A stretch of DNA of 34,978 nt. Source: Planctomycetaceae bacterium (GTDB taxonomy: Bacteria; Planctomycetota; Planctomycetia; Planctomycetales; Planctomycetaceae). A model generated the notes under the pieces. The model was given only the letters and a program-made list of their open reading frames with translations, was not told where the DNA came from and searched no databases. This document shows, in pieces, positions 16,296-25,058 of the stretch (positions within the stretch are counted from its first letter, which is position 1; each line of letters starts with the position of its first letter). The translations under genes were made by a program, and so were the position numbers. The stretch spans positions 1-34,978 of the forward strand of contig PBSL01000073.1 in the NCBI GenBank assembly GCA_002726205.1, given 5' to 3'.

Positions 16296-17927
16296 ATGAG
16301 ATCATCCCGTCCGCTGGTGCTGGCGTTGATGCTGGCCGTGTCCGCTCAGGGCAGTGCCGCTGAACTGGTCGACGCTGGTCGACCGGTCAACGAGGTGATC
16401 GACCACTACATCCGGGCCGGTTGGGCGGACGCGAAGATCTCGCCGGCGGCGGCCATCGACAGTGCCGGGCTGGTCCGTCGCATGACACTGGACCTGGCGG
16501 GTCGGATTCCGACCGTGGGCGAGACGAGGGTCTTTCTCGATTCGAAGTCGCCGACGAGGTGGACCCGCCTGGCCGACGGGTTGCTCGAGGGTGCGGATTT
16601 CGCTTTTCACCACCGCAACGAACTCGACCTGTTGCTGTTGGCTTCCAGGAAGAACGACGGGGAATTCCGCAAGTACCTGTTGAAGGCGTCGCGTGAGAAT
16701 CGGACATGGAACGTGATGTTTCGGCAGATGATGATTGGTCGCGAGGAGAATGCCGACGAGCGGCCCGCGTTGGCTTTCCTGAAAGCCCGTGCCGCCAACC
16801 TCGACGACCTCACCAATGACACCAGCGTTCTGTTCTTTGGCGTCAACGTCAGTTGTGCCAAGTGCCACGACCATCCGCTGGCCGAGGACTGGAAACAGGA
16901 TCACTTCTACGGGTTGGCTTCGTTCTTCACGAGGACCTACCTGACGAAGAAGAACACGCTGGCCGAAAAATACAGTGGTGGGATCAAGTTCAAGACGACC
17001 AAGGGGGTCGAGAAGCAGGCTCGCTTCATGTTCCTGTCGGGGACGTCGATCAAGGAACCCCCGAACAAAAAGACCAAGGAGCAGCGAAAGGCCGAGGAGG
17101 CCGAGGTCAAGCGGCAGATGAAGGACGCAAAGGCGGGGACGCCCAAGCCACCGGCCTTCAGTCCGCGGGCCCAGCTTGTCGAGGTGTCCCTGCGTCCCGG
17201 CGATCGCCGTTTCTTTTCCCGGGCGATTGTCAATCGTCTCTGGCTGAGACTGATGGGTCGGGGCATCGTCGATCCTCCCGACCAGATGCACTCGGGCAAC
17301 ACCGCGTCGCACCCCGAATTGCTCGAATGGCTCGCCCGTGACCTGGTCGAGCACGGCTACGATCTCAAACACCTGATCCGCGGGATCGTGCTCAGCGATG
17401 CCTACGCACTGAGCAGCCGCTACAGCGGTTCGGGAGAACCTCCGAGTCCCGAGACGTTCGCGGTTGGCTCGATCCGGCTGTTGACGCCGCGGCAGTACTC
17501 GCTGTCATTGATCGTCGCCGCTTCGGATCCGAAAAAGATTGCCAGCGAAGCGGCCTCGGAAAACTGGTTGGCCCGTCGTGAGCAACTCGAGAACGAATCG
17601 AACGGTTTTGCCGGCCGGATCGAATTGCCAGGCGACAACTTCCAGGTCAGCGTGGACGAGGCGTTGCTGCTGTCCAACGACAAGTCGATCCAGGACAACC
17701 TGCTCAAGGATTCCGGCAACCGGTTGGTCGGCATACTCAAGCCGATCAGCGATCGTCAACTGCTGATTCGCACGGCATTCGAATCGGTGTTGTCCAGGAG
17801 GCCGGACACCGAGGAACTGGCCGCGTTCGAGGCGTTCTTGAAGAAAAGAGAGCAGGACCGTGTCGGGGGCATCCAGCAACTGGTCTGGGCGTTGCTGACG
17901 AGTCCGGAGTTGCGGTTCAACCACTGA
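16296..17927 (+). CDS. DUF1549/DUF1553 domain protein with CxxCH site
   Basis: A 543-residue exported protein of the planctomycete-type cytochrome family. After a signal peptide (residues about 1-23) comes a DUF1549 domain with the site CAKCHDHP at residues 187-194, a c-type heme motif. A highly charged Lys/Glu insertion follows at about 255-285 (KKTKEQRKAEEAEVKRQMKD). The DUF1553 part from about 300 has the signature FSRAIVNRLWLRLMGRGIVDPPDQM and ends in LTSPELRFNH, the usual close. The ATG at 16296 is preferred over 16230 because the signal peptide starts there. The protein is the short form without an added PSD1 or LamG domain. It is followed 66 bases later by a DUF1501 gene, the standard partner. 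Confidence 0.92.
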   Translation: MRSSRPLVLALMLAVSAQGSAAELVDAGRPVNEVIDHYIRAGWADAKISPAAAIDSAGLVRRMTLDLAGRIPTVGETRVFLDSKSPTRWTRLADGLLEGADFAFHHRNELDLLLLASRKNDGEFRKYLLKASRENRTWNVMFRQMMIGREENADERPALAFLKARAANLDDLTNDTSVLFFGVNVSCAKCHDHPLAEDWKQDHFYGLASFFTRTYLTKKNTLAEKYSGGIKFKTTKGVEKQARFMFLSGTSIKEPPNKKTKEQRKAEEAEVKRQMKDAKAGTPKPPAFSPRAQLVEVSLRPGDRRFFSRAIVNRLWLRLMGRGIVDPPDQMHSGNTASHPELLEWLARDLVEHGYDLKHLIRGIVLSDAYALSSRYSGSGEPPSPETFAVGSIRLLTPRQYSLSLIVAASDPKKIASEAASENWLARREQLENESNGFAGRIELPGDNFQVSVDEALLLSNDKSIQDNLLKDSGNRLVGILKPISDRQLLIRTAFESVLSRRPDTEELAAFEAFLKKREQDRVGGIQQLVWALLTSPELRFNH

Positions 17928-17993
17928 TTTCCGACGATGCCGGCGATCGGTTCCAGTGACCGGGAGCCCAGGGCGGACAAGGAGTCGTACACG

Positions 17994-19304
17994 ATGACAC
18001 GCTTGACGAAACCGGGTTTTTGTGGCTCTACCGAGCACGTGACACGTCGAGGTTTTCTGGGGACGGCGGCGGCGGGAGCTGCGGCAGCCGGGCTTGCCCA
18101 GGACATGACGGTCCTGGACGTGCTGAAGAATCCGCTGGTGGCCGCCGAGGTCAAGAAGAACCAGAAGAGCGTCATTTTGCTGTGGTTGGCCGGCGGGGCA
18201 AGTCAGTTGGAGACGTGGGATCCGAAGCCGGGGCGTCCGACCGGTGGTCCATTCCGCCCGATCTCGACCAACGCGACCGGCGTGCAGATCAGTGAGTTGT
18301 TGCCGAAGATGTCGCAGCGGATGCAGGACACGGCAATCCTTCGCAGTCTCAGTACCGGGATCGGTGATCACGGTGGTGGGGCGTCGCTGATGGAAACCGG
18401 CAAGCGTCGCGAACAGGGCCTGCCGTTTCCCGACCTGGGCGCGATCATCTCGCGGGAACTGGGACGGGCCGACAGCCAGGTGCCCGACTACGTCAGCTTC
18501 TACACGTCGACCGAGGGTCGTCGGAAAGGCACGTCGGGGTTCCTTGGTGCCCGCTTTGCTCCGATGTTTCTTGCCGACAGCATGATCCCACCGAACATCC
18601 GTCGTCTCGAGGCGGTTGCCGACATCGACCACAAGGAACGCGCCGACCTCCGCAACCTGCTGGCCAGGCGATTCAGCCAGGGGCGACGCAGTCAGGTGCT
18701 GGGCACCCACACCAGCGCCTACCAAAGGGTCCGGGGCATCATGGCCAGTGAGCAGTTGTTCAACATCGAGGACGAGCCGGCGAAGGTCCGGGCCCGTTAC
18801 GGGCCGACCCAGTTTGCTCAGCAGTGCCTGGCCGCCCGGCGACTGGTCGAGGCGGGCGTGCCGTTCGTCAAGGTGGCGCGGGCGTGGTGGGACAGTCACG
18901 GGCAGAATTTCGAAACTCACCAGGAACTGTGTGCGGACCTGGACCAGTCGATGTCGGTTCTGCTCGACGATCTCCACGAGCGTGGTCTGCTCGAGAACAC
19001 GCTGGTGATCACGCTGGCCGAATTCGGCCGGACACCAAAGATCAATCCCAGCCTCGGTCGCGACCACTTTGCCAACGCCTGGAGTGCGACATTGTCCGGG
19101 TGTGGGGTCAAGGGCGGGGCGGTTCACGGCAAGACCGACGCCGATGGTCAGAACGTGGCCGAGGGCAAGATCGGGGCCAAGGACCTGTTCGCAACGACCT
19201 TCAAGGCGCTGGGGATCGACTACGAGAAGGAGTACAGCATTGGCTCGCGACCGATTCCCCTGGTCGATTTCGGAGCCAAGCTGATCGAGACGGTCCTGGC
19301 CTGA
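17994..19304 (+). CDS. DUF1501 family protein with Tat signal
   Basis: A 436-residue protein of the alkaline phosphatase/sulfatase-like fold, partner of DUF1549/DUF1553 proteins. A twin-arginine leader TRRGFLGTAAAGAAAAGLA at about residues 17-35 directs folded export. Signatures are LLWLAGGASQLETWDPKPG near 61-79 and EFGRTPKINPSLGRDHF near 346-362. The ATG at 17994 has AAGGAG 9 bases upstream and is preferred over 17937, which lacks one. The metal-site residues of the superfamily seem mostly replaced, as is usual in DUF1501, so hydrolytic activity is doubtful. It is the middle gene of the DUF1549-DUF1501-WD40 set. Confidence 0.94.
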   Translation: MTRLTKPGFCGSTEHVTRRGFLGTAAAGAAAAGLAQDMTVLDVLKNPLVAAEVKKNQKSVILLWLAGGASQLETWDPKPGRPTGGPFRPISTNATGVQISELLPKMSQRMQDTAILRSLSTGIGDHGGGASLMETGKRREQGLPFPDLGAIISRELGRADSQVPDYVSFYTSTEGRRKGTSGFLGARFAPMFLADSMIPPNIRRLEAVADIDHKERADLRNLLARRFSQGRRSQVLGTHTSAYQRVRGIMASEQLFNIEDEPAKVRARYGPTQFAQQCLAARRLVEAGVPFVKVARAWWDSHGQNFETHQELCADLDQSMSVLLDDLHERGLLENTLVITLAEFGRTPKINPSLGRDHFANAWSATLSGCGVKGGAVHGKTDADGQNVAEGKIGAKDLFATTFKALGIDYEKEYSIGSRPIPLVDFGAKLIETVLA

Positions 19305-19364
19305 CCGATTGTCTGGCCGGCACCACCGGCAACCAAGTACGCACGAAACGGAGAGCCACCCGTC

Positions 19365-20444
19365 ATGGCCGCCGATCCCAAGCAACTCAAGATCGTCAAG
19401 AACCTCAACTCCCGCGGGATTGCCTTCGCGATCGATCGCGTCCCCAAGACCAACCGGGTCTTCTACGGCAGTTCGGATTTCAAGGTCTATGAACTCGACG
19501 TTGGTGCCAAAAAGCCGGATTCGAAAGCCCTCGAGGGGGCCGGTCACCAGAGTTACGTGACCTGCGTGGTTCTGGCAGGCAAGTCGATTGTCACCGGCAG
19601 CTACGATTGCCAGCTCGTCTGGTGGGATGCCGGCACGAAGAAACAGGTCCGGGCCGTCAAGGACGCTCACGCGAAGCGGATCCGTCGGCTGGCCGCCAGC
19701 CCCGATGGCCTGATCGTGGCCAGCGTCTCCGATGACATGGACGTCAAGCTCTGGGACGTCGCCACCGGAAAGCTCAAGGCGACGTTGAAGGACCACAAGC
19801 CGATGACGCCGCACCACTACCCGTCGATGCTGTACGCGGTCGCGTTTTCGCACGACGGAAAGCTGTTGGCGACGGCGGACAAGGTCGGGCACATCGTTGT
19901 CTGGGACGTGGCGACGGCCAAGAAGGTCAAGTCGCTCGAGGCCCCGGTGATGTACACCTGGGATCCCCGGCAACGACGGCACTCGATCGGCGGCATCCGC
20001 AGCGTCGCCTTCAGCGGCGATGACCGACTGCTGGCCGTCGGTGGCATCGGCAAGATCGGCAACATCGATCACCTGGGCGGTCCCTCGCGGATCGAGATCT
20101 TCGACTGGAAGGCGGGCAAACGGCTGCACCAGATCGAGGACGGCAAGTTCAAGGGCCTGGTCGAACAGATCTCGTTTCACCCCGACGGCAACTGGTTCGT
20201 CGTCGCCGGGGGCGATCACAACGGGTTCATCTCGATCTACGAGACGAAGTCCGGCAAGCTGATCAAGCAGGAAAAGGCCCCGATGCACGTCCACCAGTTC
20301 GTGGTCAACGAGGACCACGACACCATCTTTGCCGTCGGGCACCAGAAGGTGGTGACCTGGGAGATGAAGGTGCCCGAGCCCAAGAAGAAGCCGGCCGAGA
20401 AGAAACCCGCCGAGAAGAAGCCGGCCAAGAAGAAGAAGGGCTGA
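19365..20444 (+). CDS. WD40-repeat protein with Lys-rich tail
   Basis: A 359-residue protein with no signal peptide. About seven WD-type blades are visible, with strands ending VYELD, LVWWD, VKLWD, IVVWD, IEIFDW, ISIYE and VVTWE, so a single seven-bladed propeller fits. The last 24 residues are a low-complexity basic tail built from KKPAE units (PKKKPAEKKPAEKKPAKKKKG). Such lysine/alanine/proline tails resemble histone H1-like tails and may bind acidic partners or nucleic acid, by analogy only. GGAG lies 11 bases upstream of the ATG. It follows the DUF1501 gene by 60 bases and ends 21 bases from the convergent BNR gene. Confidence 0.9.
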   Translation: MAADPKQLKIVKNLNSRGIAFAIDRVPKTNRVFYGSSDFKVYELDVGAKKPDSKALEGAGHQSYVTCVVLAGKSIVTGSYDCQLVWWDAGTKKQVRAVKDAHAKRIRRLAASPDGLIVASVSDDMDVKLWDVATGKLKATLKDHKPMTPHHYPSMLYAVAFSHDGKLLATADKVGHIVVWDVATAKKVKSLEAPVMYTWDPRQRRHSIGGIRSVAFSGDDRLLAVGGIGKIGNIDHLGGPSRIEIFDWKAGKRLHQIEDGKFKGLVEQISFHPDGNWFVVAGGDHNGFISIYETKSGKLIKQEKAPMHVHQFVVNEDHDTIFAVGHQKVVTWEMKVPEPKKKPAEKKPAEKKPAKKKKG

Positions 20445-20465
20445 GAGTCGGCAAAGGGGCCGCCT

Positions 20466-21569
20466 CTAGGAGACACCCAGCCGCACCCAGCGGGTGTGGG
20501 TGACGCCGCCGCTGGTGCACCAGAAGTAGGTCAGCAGCGTGCCGGTGTCGGGTTCGAAGTGGCCGCAGGGCTTGCCGAAGCCGATCAGCAGGTGTTCCTC
20601 GAAGAAGGTGTCGGTCGAGGTTTCCCCGAGTTGTGCCTCGGCTCCCGCGTCGAACACGACCACCTCGTTGTCGCGGTCGAACGTCTCCAGATCCTCGCTG
20701 AGGGCGACGTGGATCCCGTGAGGGTCGTGGCGATGGTTGTAGATGGCCGCCACGCGACCGTCGGGCAGGGGGATCGGGCTGCAGACCTGGCCGGGAAGGT
20801 TGGTCGGTCGCGGTGCTGACCAGGTCAGTCCGCCATCCTCCGACACGCTCCAGTGGTTCTCCAGGTCGTTCTTGGTTCCGTGGACGTGTGTCCAGAACAT
20901 CGCGTAGATCCGGCCGTCGGGCAGCACGCACTCCATCATGTCCCAGTACAGCAGCCGACCGCTGGTGTCGTCGGCCACGACGGTGAAGTCGTTCCAGGTT
21001 CGGCCCTGGTCGCTCGACACGACAAAGGCGGCCTTCTGGTCGGGCGGTCCGTCGTAGCCGGTGGGCTTCCAGGTTTCGACGAAGAACAGCCAGCGATCTT
21101 CGGCCAGCTGCAGAAAGCGTCCGGCCCCGTTGGCGGTGTATTTCTCGGGTGGCAGGGCGTCGATGGTCAACAGCTGCGGGTCACTCCAGCTGTGCCCGCG
21201 GTCCTCCGACCAGTACAGCAACAGTTCGGGCCGCTCGAGTGCTTCGGTTTCGAGGTCGAAGAGGTGTGTGCCCTCGTTGTGGAATCGGCAGGCGGCCATC
21301 AGCAGTCGCCCGTCGGGCAACTCGCTGATCTCCGGGCCACGGTAGGCGAACCCGTCGTCGTCTCCGCCGTGAAACCTGCCGCGGCTGTTCCAGGTCCGGC
21401 CGCGGTCGGACGAGTCGAGTATCTCGATATCGTTGTCCGGGCTGGCCAGCGCGGTTCCCACGTGCTGACAGGCCAGCCATTCGCCACTTGAAAGCGGCGT
21501 GATCACCGGCATGAACGCCGCTCGGCTGGAATCCCGGGAGATGACATCCTGATCAAGGATTTGCAGCAT
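20466..21569 (-). CDS. Cytoplasmic BNR-repeat (sialidase-like) protein
   Basis: A 367-residue six-bladed propeller of the sialidase/neuraminidase fold with four Asp-box motifs: SSDRGRTW near 53-60, SEDRGHSW, SSDQGRTW and SEDGGLTW. No signal peptide is present, unlike the other BNR protein at 22733-23887. The RIP motif of true sialidases is not seen; YRGPEIS occupies the corresponding position, so sialic acid cleavage is doubtful and another uronic or acidic sugar is possible. The ribosome binding site is AAGGTG, 7 bases before the ATG, preceded by a run of nine A. Upstream lies a promoter candidate. Neighbours are a Gfo/Idh/MocA oxidoreductase and the exported BNR protein, which points to acidic-carbohydrate use. 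Confidence 0.86.
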   Translation of the reverse strand: MLQILDQDVISRDSSRAAFMPVITPLSSGEWLACQHVGTALASPDNDIEILDSSDRGRTWNSRGRFHGGDDDGFAYRGPEISELPDGRLLMAACRFHNEGTHLFDLETEALERPELLLYWSEDRGHSWSDPQLLTIDALPPEKYTANGAGRFLQLAEDRWLFFVETWKPTGYDGPPDQKAAFVVSSDQGRTWNDFTVVADDTSGRLLYWDMMECVLPDGRIYAMFWTHVHGTKNDLENHWSVSEDGGLTWSAPRPTNLPGQVCSPIPLPDGRVAAIYNHRHDPHGIHVALSEDLETFDRDNEVVVFDAGAEAQLGETSTDTFFEEHLLIGFGKPCGHFEPDTGTLLTYFWCTSGGVTHTRWVRLGVS

Positions 21570-21590
21570 CGGGTTGCACCTTTTTTTTTG

Positions 21591-21619
21591 ACCCTATCCG
21601 GGGCGATGGATCGAGTCAA
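21591..21619 (-). promoter_or_regulatory. Promoter candidate for the cytoplasmic BNR gene
   Basis: On the minus strand TTGACT (21614-21619) is followed after 17 bases by TAGGGT (21591-21596). The start of transcription would be some 15 bases before the BNR ATG at 21569. The -35 box is 5 of 6, and the same TTGAC-N17-TAGG form occurs before the beta-helix gene. Confidence 0.5.
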
Positions 21620-21700
21620 ACACGAGCGGCCCGGGCGTCGACTCCGAGACATACCGTGGAAGAGCGGTAACTCGAAAAGACCGGGACGGTTAGCGATGTC

Positions 21701-22699
21701 CTACAGCCGCACGACCTCACCGGTCGCCGCCGACTGCTCGGCGGCCAGGCAGGCCTCGACGGCCGCCAGTGATTCCTCCGGCGAGATGATCTCCGGCTGC
21801 CGACCCTCCTGCACGCAGGTGGCAAAGTAGGCCAGTTCCTCGACCAGGGCCCCCCGGAGCCGCCCGAAGTGGGTCGGCCAGTAGGTCGTGTCCGGTGATC
21901 TCCAGCCGTCGGCGTCGACGATCGAGAAGTTGGGGTGGGTTTCCTGGACGTGGATCGATCCCTCGGTGCCGATGATCTCGAGCCGCTCGTCGATCTGGAA
22001 TGGCGTCTGGTCGGGCAGGCACCAGACGTTTTCCAGGACACCGATCGCTCCGGAGGAAAAACGGTACATCGTCCAGCCGAGATCGGGGTAGGTCTTGCCG
22101 CGGAACGAGAGTGACTGGGCGTAGGCCGAGACGATCTTGTCACCGGAGTACCAGAGCATCAGGTCGGTGTCGTGGACGCCGTCGCCGATGATCGGACCGA
22201 TCTTCTCGAGGATGTCGGTGGTGACCGCGGCAGGAATATTCCGTCGGGCGTACATCGAGAGGATGCGGCCGATTCCCCCGTCGGCGATCTCCTGTTTGGC
22301 CGCGGCGTAACGCGGGTTGAACCGACAGATGTGACCGACCATGAATGCCGACTCACCGGCCCGGGCTGCATCGACAATGGCCTGGCAGTCGGCGACCGAG
22401 GAGGCCATCGGTTTTTCCAGGAAGACGTGTTTTCCGGCCGCCAGTGCGGCCAGCGTGGGTTCAACGTGCTGGTCCCACATCGTGACGATACTGACGGCAT
22501 CGATCTGGGGGTTGGCCAGCAGTTGCCGGTAATCGGTGTACCTGGCTTCGACGCCAAACCGGGTCGCCACTTCCTCGAGCCGCGACGGGGTGCGGGTGCA
22601 AACAGCCGCAAGTTCCACGTGCGGGATTGCCGCCAGGGCCTCGCAGTGTTTCTCTCCGAACCAACCCAGTCCAATCACGCCCACGCGGACACGGTCCAT
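21701..22699 (-). CDS. Gfo/Idh/MocA family oxidoreductase (second copy)
   Basis: A 332-residue cytoplasmic dehydrogenase-like protein. The Rossmann turn is GVIGLGWFGEKHC at residues 7-19, and the family lysine motif is FLEKPMASS near residue 95. The C-terminal domain contains VHDTDLMLWYSG near 195-206, the usual substrate-site histidine region. It is shorter and not closely similar to the copy at 10696-11787, so the two are separate paralogues with different substrates. It lies between the two BNR genes on the same strand (33 bases after one and 131 bases before the other), which suggests action on a sugar released by them. Confidence 0.91.
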   Translation of the reverse strand: MDRVRVGVIGLGWFGEKHCEALAAIPHVELAAVCTRTPSRLEEVATRFGVEARYTDYRQLLANPQIDAVSIVTMWDQHVEPTLAALAAGKHVFLEKPMASSVADCQAIVDAARAGESAFMVGHICRFNPRYAAAKQEIADGGIGRILSMYARRNIPAAVTTDILEKIGPIIGDGVHDTDLMLWYSGDKIVSAYAQSLSFRGKTYPDLGWTMYRFSSGAIGVLENVWCLPDQTPFQIDERLEIIGTEGSIHVQETHPNFSIVDADGWRSPDTTYWPTHFGRLRGALVEELAYFATCVQEGRQPEIISPEESLAAVEACLAAEQSAATGEVVRL

Positions 22700-22732
22700 C
22701 CTGTTTTCCTCGCAAAGTGTTCAGCCGGGTCT

Positions 22733-23887
22733 CTAGCCGGTCAAGCGCCACCGCGCCATTCGCAACACGGCCATCGGCGACTGTTTCAGACGTTCGTACC
22801 ACGCGGTCACCAGCCCGTCATCGACTTCGACGGTCGACGGGTAGCCGAGATCGCCGCCGGCACCGTCTCCGGAGAGGATCAGTGGTGATGACCAACTGGC
22901 CCGGGCGTCGGAACTGATCCGGACCTGGTTGCCGAAGGGAGGACGCCGGTGACCATAGCTCATCAGCAGTCGCCCGTCGGCGAGTCGCAACAGGTGCGAC
23001 GGGAGGCCCCAGACGCCGATCGAGTGCAACATTGTCCAGCTGCGGCCACCGTCTTTCGATTCACTTTGCAGTGTCTCGCCCGCATTTTTCGGATTGTGGT
23101 TGCGGATGTGAGCGACCAGGTGGCCCGGTCGGGATTCGACAACGTGCAACTCGTGGTACTGGTTGTGATCGTCTCCGGGACGTGTCGGAATTGTCGCCAG
23201 CCATTTCCAGGTGACACCGTCGTCGTTTGAGACCGACACCCCGATGCGGGATTTGCCATGGTAGAGTGCCTTGCCGGCATAGAGCACCCGGCCGTCGGCG
23301 AGTGCGATTGGGCCGTGAGGGCTGTTGATGCCGCAGCGGAAGGGAGCCGTCCAGTTCTGGCCGCCGTCGGTCGACCGAATCATCCATTCGCCCAGCATTT
23401 TCTCGCGGACGGCTTTTGGGACGCGGTCCCGGGCGGCTTTCCAGCGGGCCACCCGCTGCGGGTCACCCTTCGCGAAGTAGTTGGATTTTTCGAAGGCCAG
23501 TGATGTGAAGGTCGTCACCAGCAGGCTGCCTGCAGCCGTTTCGACCACGCCCGCGTCGCGATCGTCGATGGCGGAATCGATCAGTGTTTGCGGCCAGGTC
23601 CACGTGGCCCCGTTGTCGTCGCTCCGCATCAACTCGACGCGACCAAACGGGCAGACATGCGATTCTCTTCCTCCCGAACAGACCAGCAACAACTGTCCGT
23701 TCTTTCGCTTCGCCAGTGTCGGCCAGCCATGGTAACGGTGAGACAGGTGGCTGATGACGCGGCGTTCGAGGATCTTGAGGCCGGGTGTCTTCTGTGCGGA
23801 GGCCGATGAGGTGAGTCCGCAGGCGAGGCCTCCGGCTCCCAGTGCCAGCAGCGTGCGGCGGTCGAAAGTCGTCTGGTGGTCAGTCAT
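22733..23887 (-). CDS. Tat-exported BNR-repeat (sialidase-like) protein
   Basis: A 384-residue protein. The ATG at 23887 has GAGGAC 8 bases upstream and opens a twin-arginine leader DRRTLLALGAGGLACGL near residues 9-25; the longer frame to 23950 would hide it. The body is a sialidase-type propeller with Asp boxes SDDNGATW, STDGGQNW, SNDDGVTW, SKDGGRSW and the degenerate SSDARASW. The classic RIP motif is replaced by HGWPTLAKR near residues 50-58, so the sugar cleaved is uncertain. Export by Tat implies a periplasmic or cell-surface site. It precedes the second Gfo/Idh/MocA gene by 33 bases and starts 34 bases after the VWA stop. Confidence 0.9.
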   Translation of the reverse strand: MTDHQTTFDRRTLLALGAGGLACGLTSSASAQKTPGLKILERRVISHLSHRYHGWPTLAKRKNGQLLLVCSGGRESHVCPFGRVELMRSDDNGATWTWPQTLIDSAIDDRDAGVVETAAGSLLVTTFTSLAFEKSNYFAKGDPQRVARWKAARDRVPKAVREKMLGEWMIRSTDGGQNWTAPFRCGINSPHGPIALADGRVLYAGKALYHGKSRIGVSVSNDDGVTWKWLATIPTRPGDDHNQYHELHVVESRPGHLVAHIRNHNPKNAGETLQSESKDGGRSWTMLHSIGVWGLPSHLLRLADGRLLMSYGHRRPPFGNQVRISSDARASWSSPLILSGDGAGGDLGYPSTVEVDDGLVTAWYERLKQSPMAVLRMARWRLTG

Positions 23888-23921
23888 GGTTGCTTGTCCT
23901 CGAACGGTCCCTGTGGTTGCA

Positions 23922-25058
23922 CTACATCGTCTGTCTCTTGCGACGTCCATCGATGAAACTGTCGATCACCATGTTGCCCAGGTCCTGGGCGTTGCAGTAC
24001 GCGGCGACTCCGCCGGAGACCTGGGCCATCTGCTCGACGAAGTTCACCAGGTCCAGGTAAAAGTAATCCTCGATCAACGCGAAGCTCGACAGGTGGATGC
24101 CCTCGCTGGCACAGCGTTTCACTTCCTGAAGCGTGATCCGGGCGGTCTTTTCGGCCGGTGGGTAAATCAGCACCACCTCGCGGCCCTCGATGTGAGCCGT
24201 CGGTTCGCCGTCGGTGATCGTGACGATCTGCTTGTTCTCGGCCGGTTGACGCTTGAGCATTCGGCGGGCGAACTGCAGTCCGGCCTGGATGTTCGTGAAG
24301 TGTTCGGGAACGAATGACGGAGGGTTGTCGAGTGGGATTCGCAGCCGCACCCGCGGATCGAAAATGCTGACGGGCTTGGGAGCCGCGTAGAGCAGTTCAC
24401 GTTCCGAGAGTGGTGTGGCGTAGGTATAGAACCCGACGATCTGCAGGAAGTCGCCCCGGTAGCGACCGCGGACCAACGAGTTCATGGCCAGGGCGACCTT
24501 CTTGGCCTGTCCAAACTTCCCGTAGCGGGACATGCTGCCGGACATGTCCAGCAGGACGATCGTCGCGCAGGCGGCCTGGTATTGCGTGTCGTGCACAACC
24601 AGGTCGTCGTGGTTGATCCGGATCGGTGTTCCGCCGCCCTGGCGGGCCAGGGCGTTGCGAAGTGTCTGGTGCAGGTCGAGGTTCGAGACAGGATCACCGA
24701 ACTCGTAGGGTCGAGATTCCTCCTGCAGCGTTTCTCCCGGACCACGAAAGGCCGTGTCGTGTTTGCCGAGCTTTCCCTTTTCGCCGACCAGCAGGAGTTC
24801 TTCGAGTGCCTTGTTCTCGACACGGCGGATTCCCCGGGGTGTGACATGAAAGCGTCCGCTTTCGTCTTTTTCGATCAGCCCCCGCTTCATCAATAACTCG
24901 ACCACGTCGGGGTGCTCGTCCTCCCAGTCATCGAGGTTCTGCATCAGTTCCTGACCGTGATCGAGCAGGTATTCTCCGAACTGGTCGAAGATCTTGTCGG
25001 CCGACTGGGGTGTAAACTGCTGCTGGCCGTCCCAGCGCGAGTATTCGAACGTGCTCAT
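23922..25058 (-). CDS. VWA domain protein, orphan of its usual AAA partner
   Basis: A 378-residue soluble protein. The N-terminal about 80 residues form a helical, possibly winged-helix-like region (FDQFGEYLLDHGQELMQNLDDW and VELLMKRGLIEKDESGRFHVTPRGI). The central to C-terminal part is a von Willebrand A domain with an intact metal site D171-x-S173-x-S175 in LLDMSGSMS, and later TDGEPTAH. The ATG at 25058 overlaps the obg stop as ATGA, so it is translationally coupled. Related proteins often follow a magnesium chelatase-type or MoxR AAA+ gene; none is adjacent here. Role unknown; a metal-dependent assembly factor or protein-complex remodelling helper is the family-based guess. Confidence 0.85.
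   Translation of the reverse strand: MSTFEYSRWDGQQQFTPQSADKIFDQFGEYLLDHGQELMQNLDDWEDEHPDVVELLMKRGLIEKDESGRFHVTPRGIRRVENKALEELLLVGEKGKLGKHDTAFRGPGETLQEESRPYEFGDPVSNLDLHQTLRNALARQGGGTPIRINHDDLVVHDTQYQAACATIVLLDMSGSMSRYGKFGQAKKVALAMNSLVRGRYRGDFLQIVGFYTYATPLSERELLYAAPKPVSIFDPRVRLRIPLDNPPSFVPEHFTNIQAGLQFARRMLKRQPAENKQIVTITDGEPTAHIEGREVVLIYPPAEKTARITLQEVKRCASEGIHLSSFALIEDYFYLDLVNFVEQMAQVSGGVAAYCNAQDLGNMVIDSFIDGRRKRQTM

Noticed and set aside
19315-19330. A GCCGG/CCGGC hairpin after the DUF1501 gene as a terminator
   Set aside because: The stem is only 5 bp, has no T run and lies in a 60-base gap inside an apparent operon.
17505-20342. A 945-codon open frame on the minus strand
   Set aside because: It runs antisense through the DUF1549, DUF1501 and WD40 genes, has no family motifs and reflects the GC-rich third codon positions of those genes.
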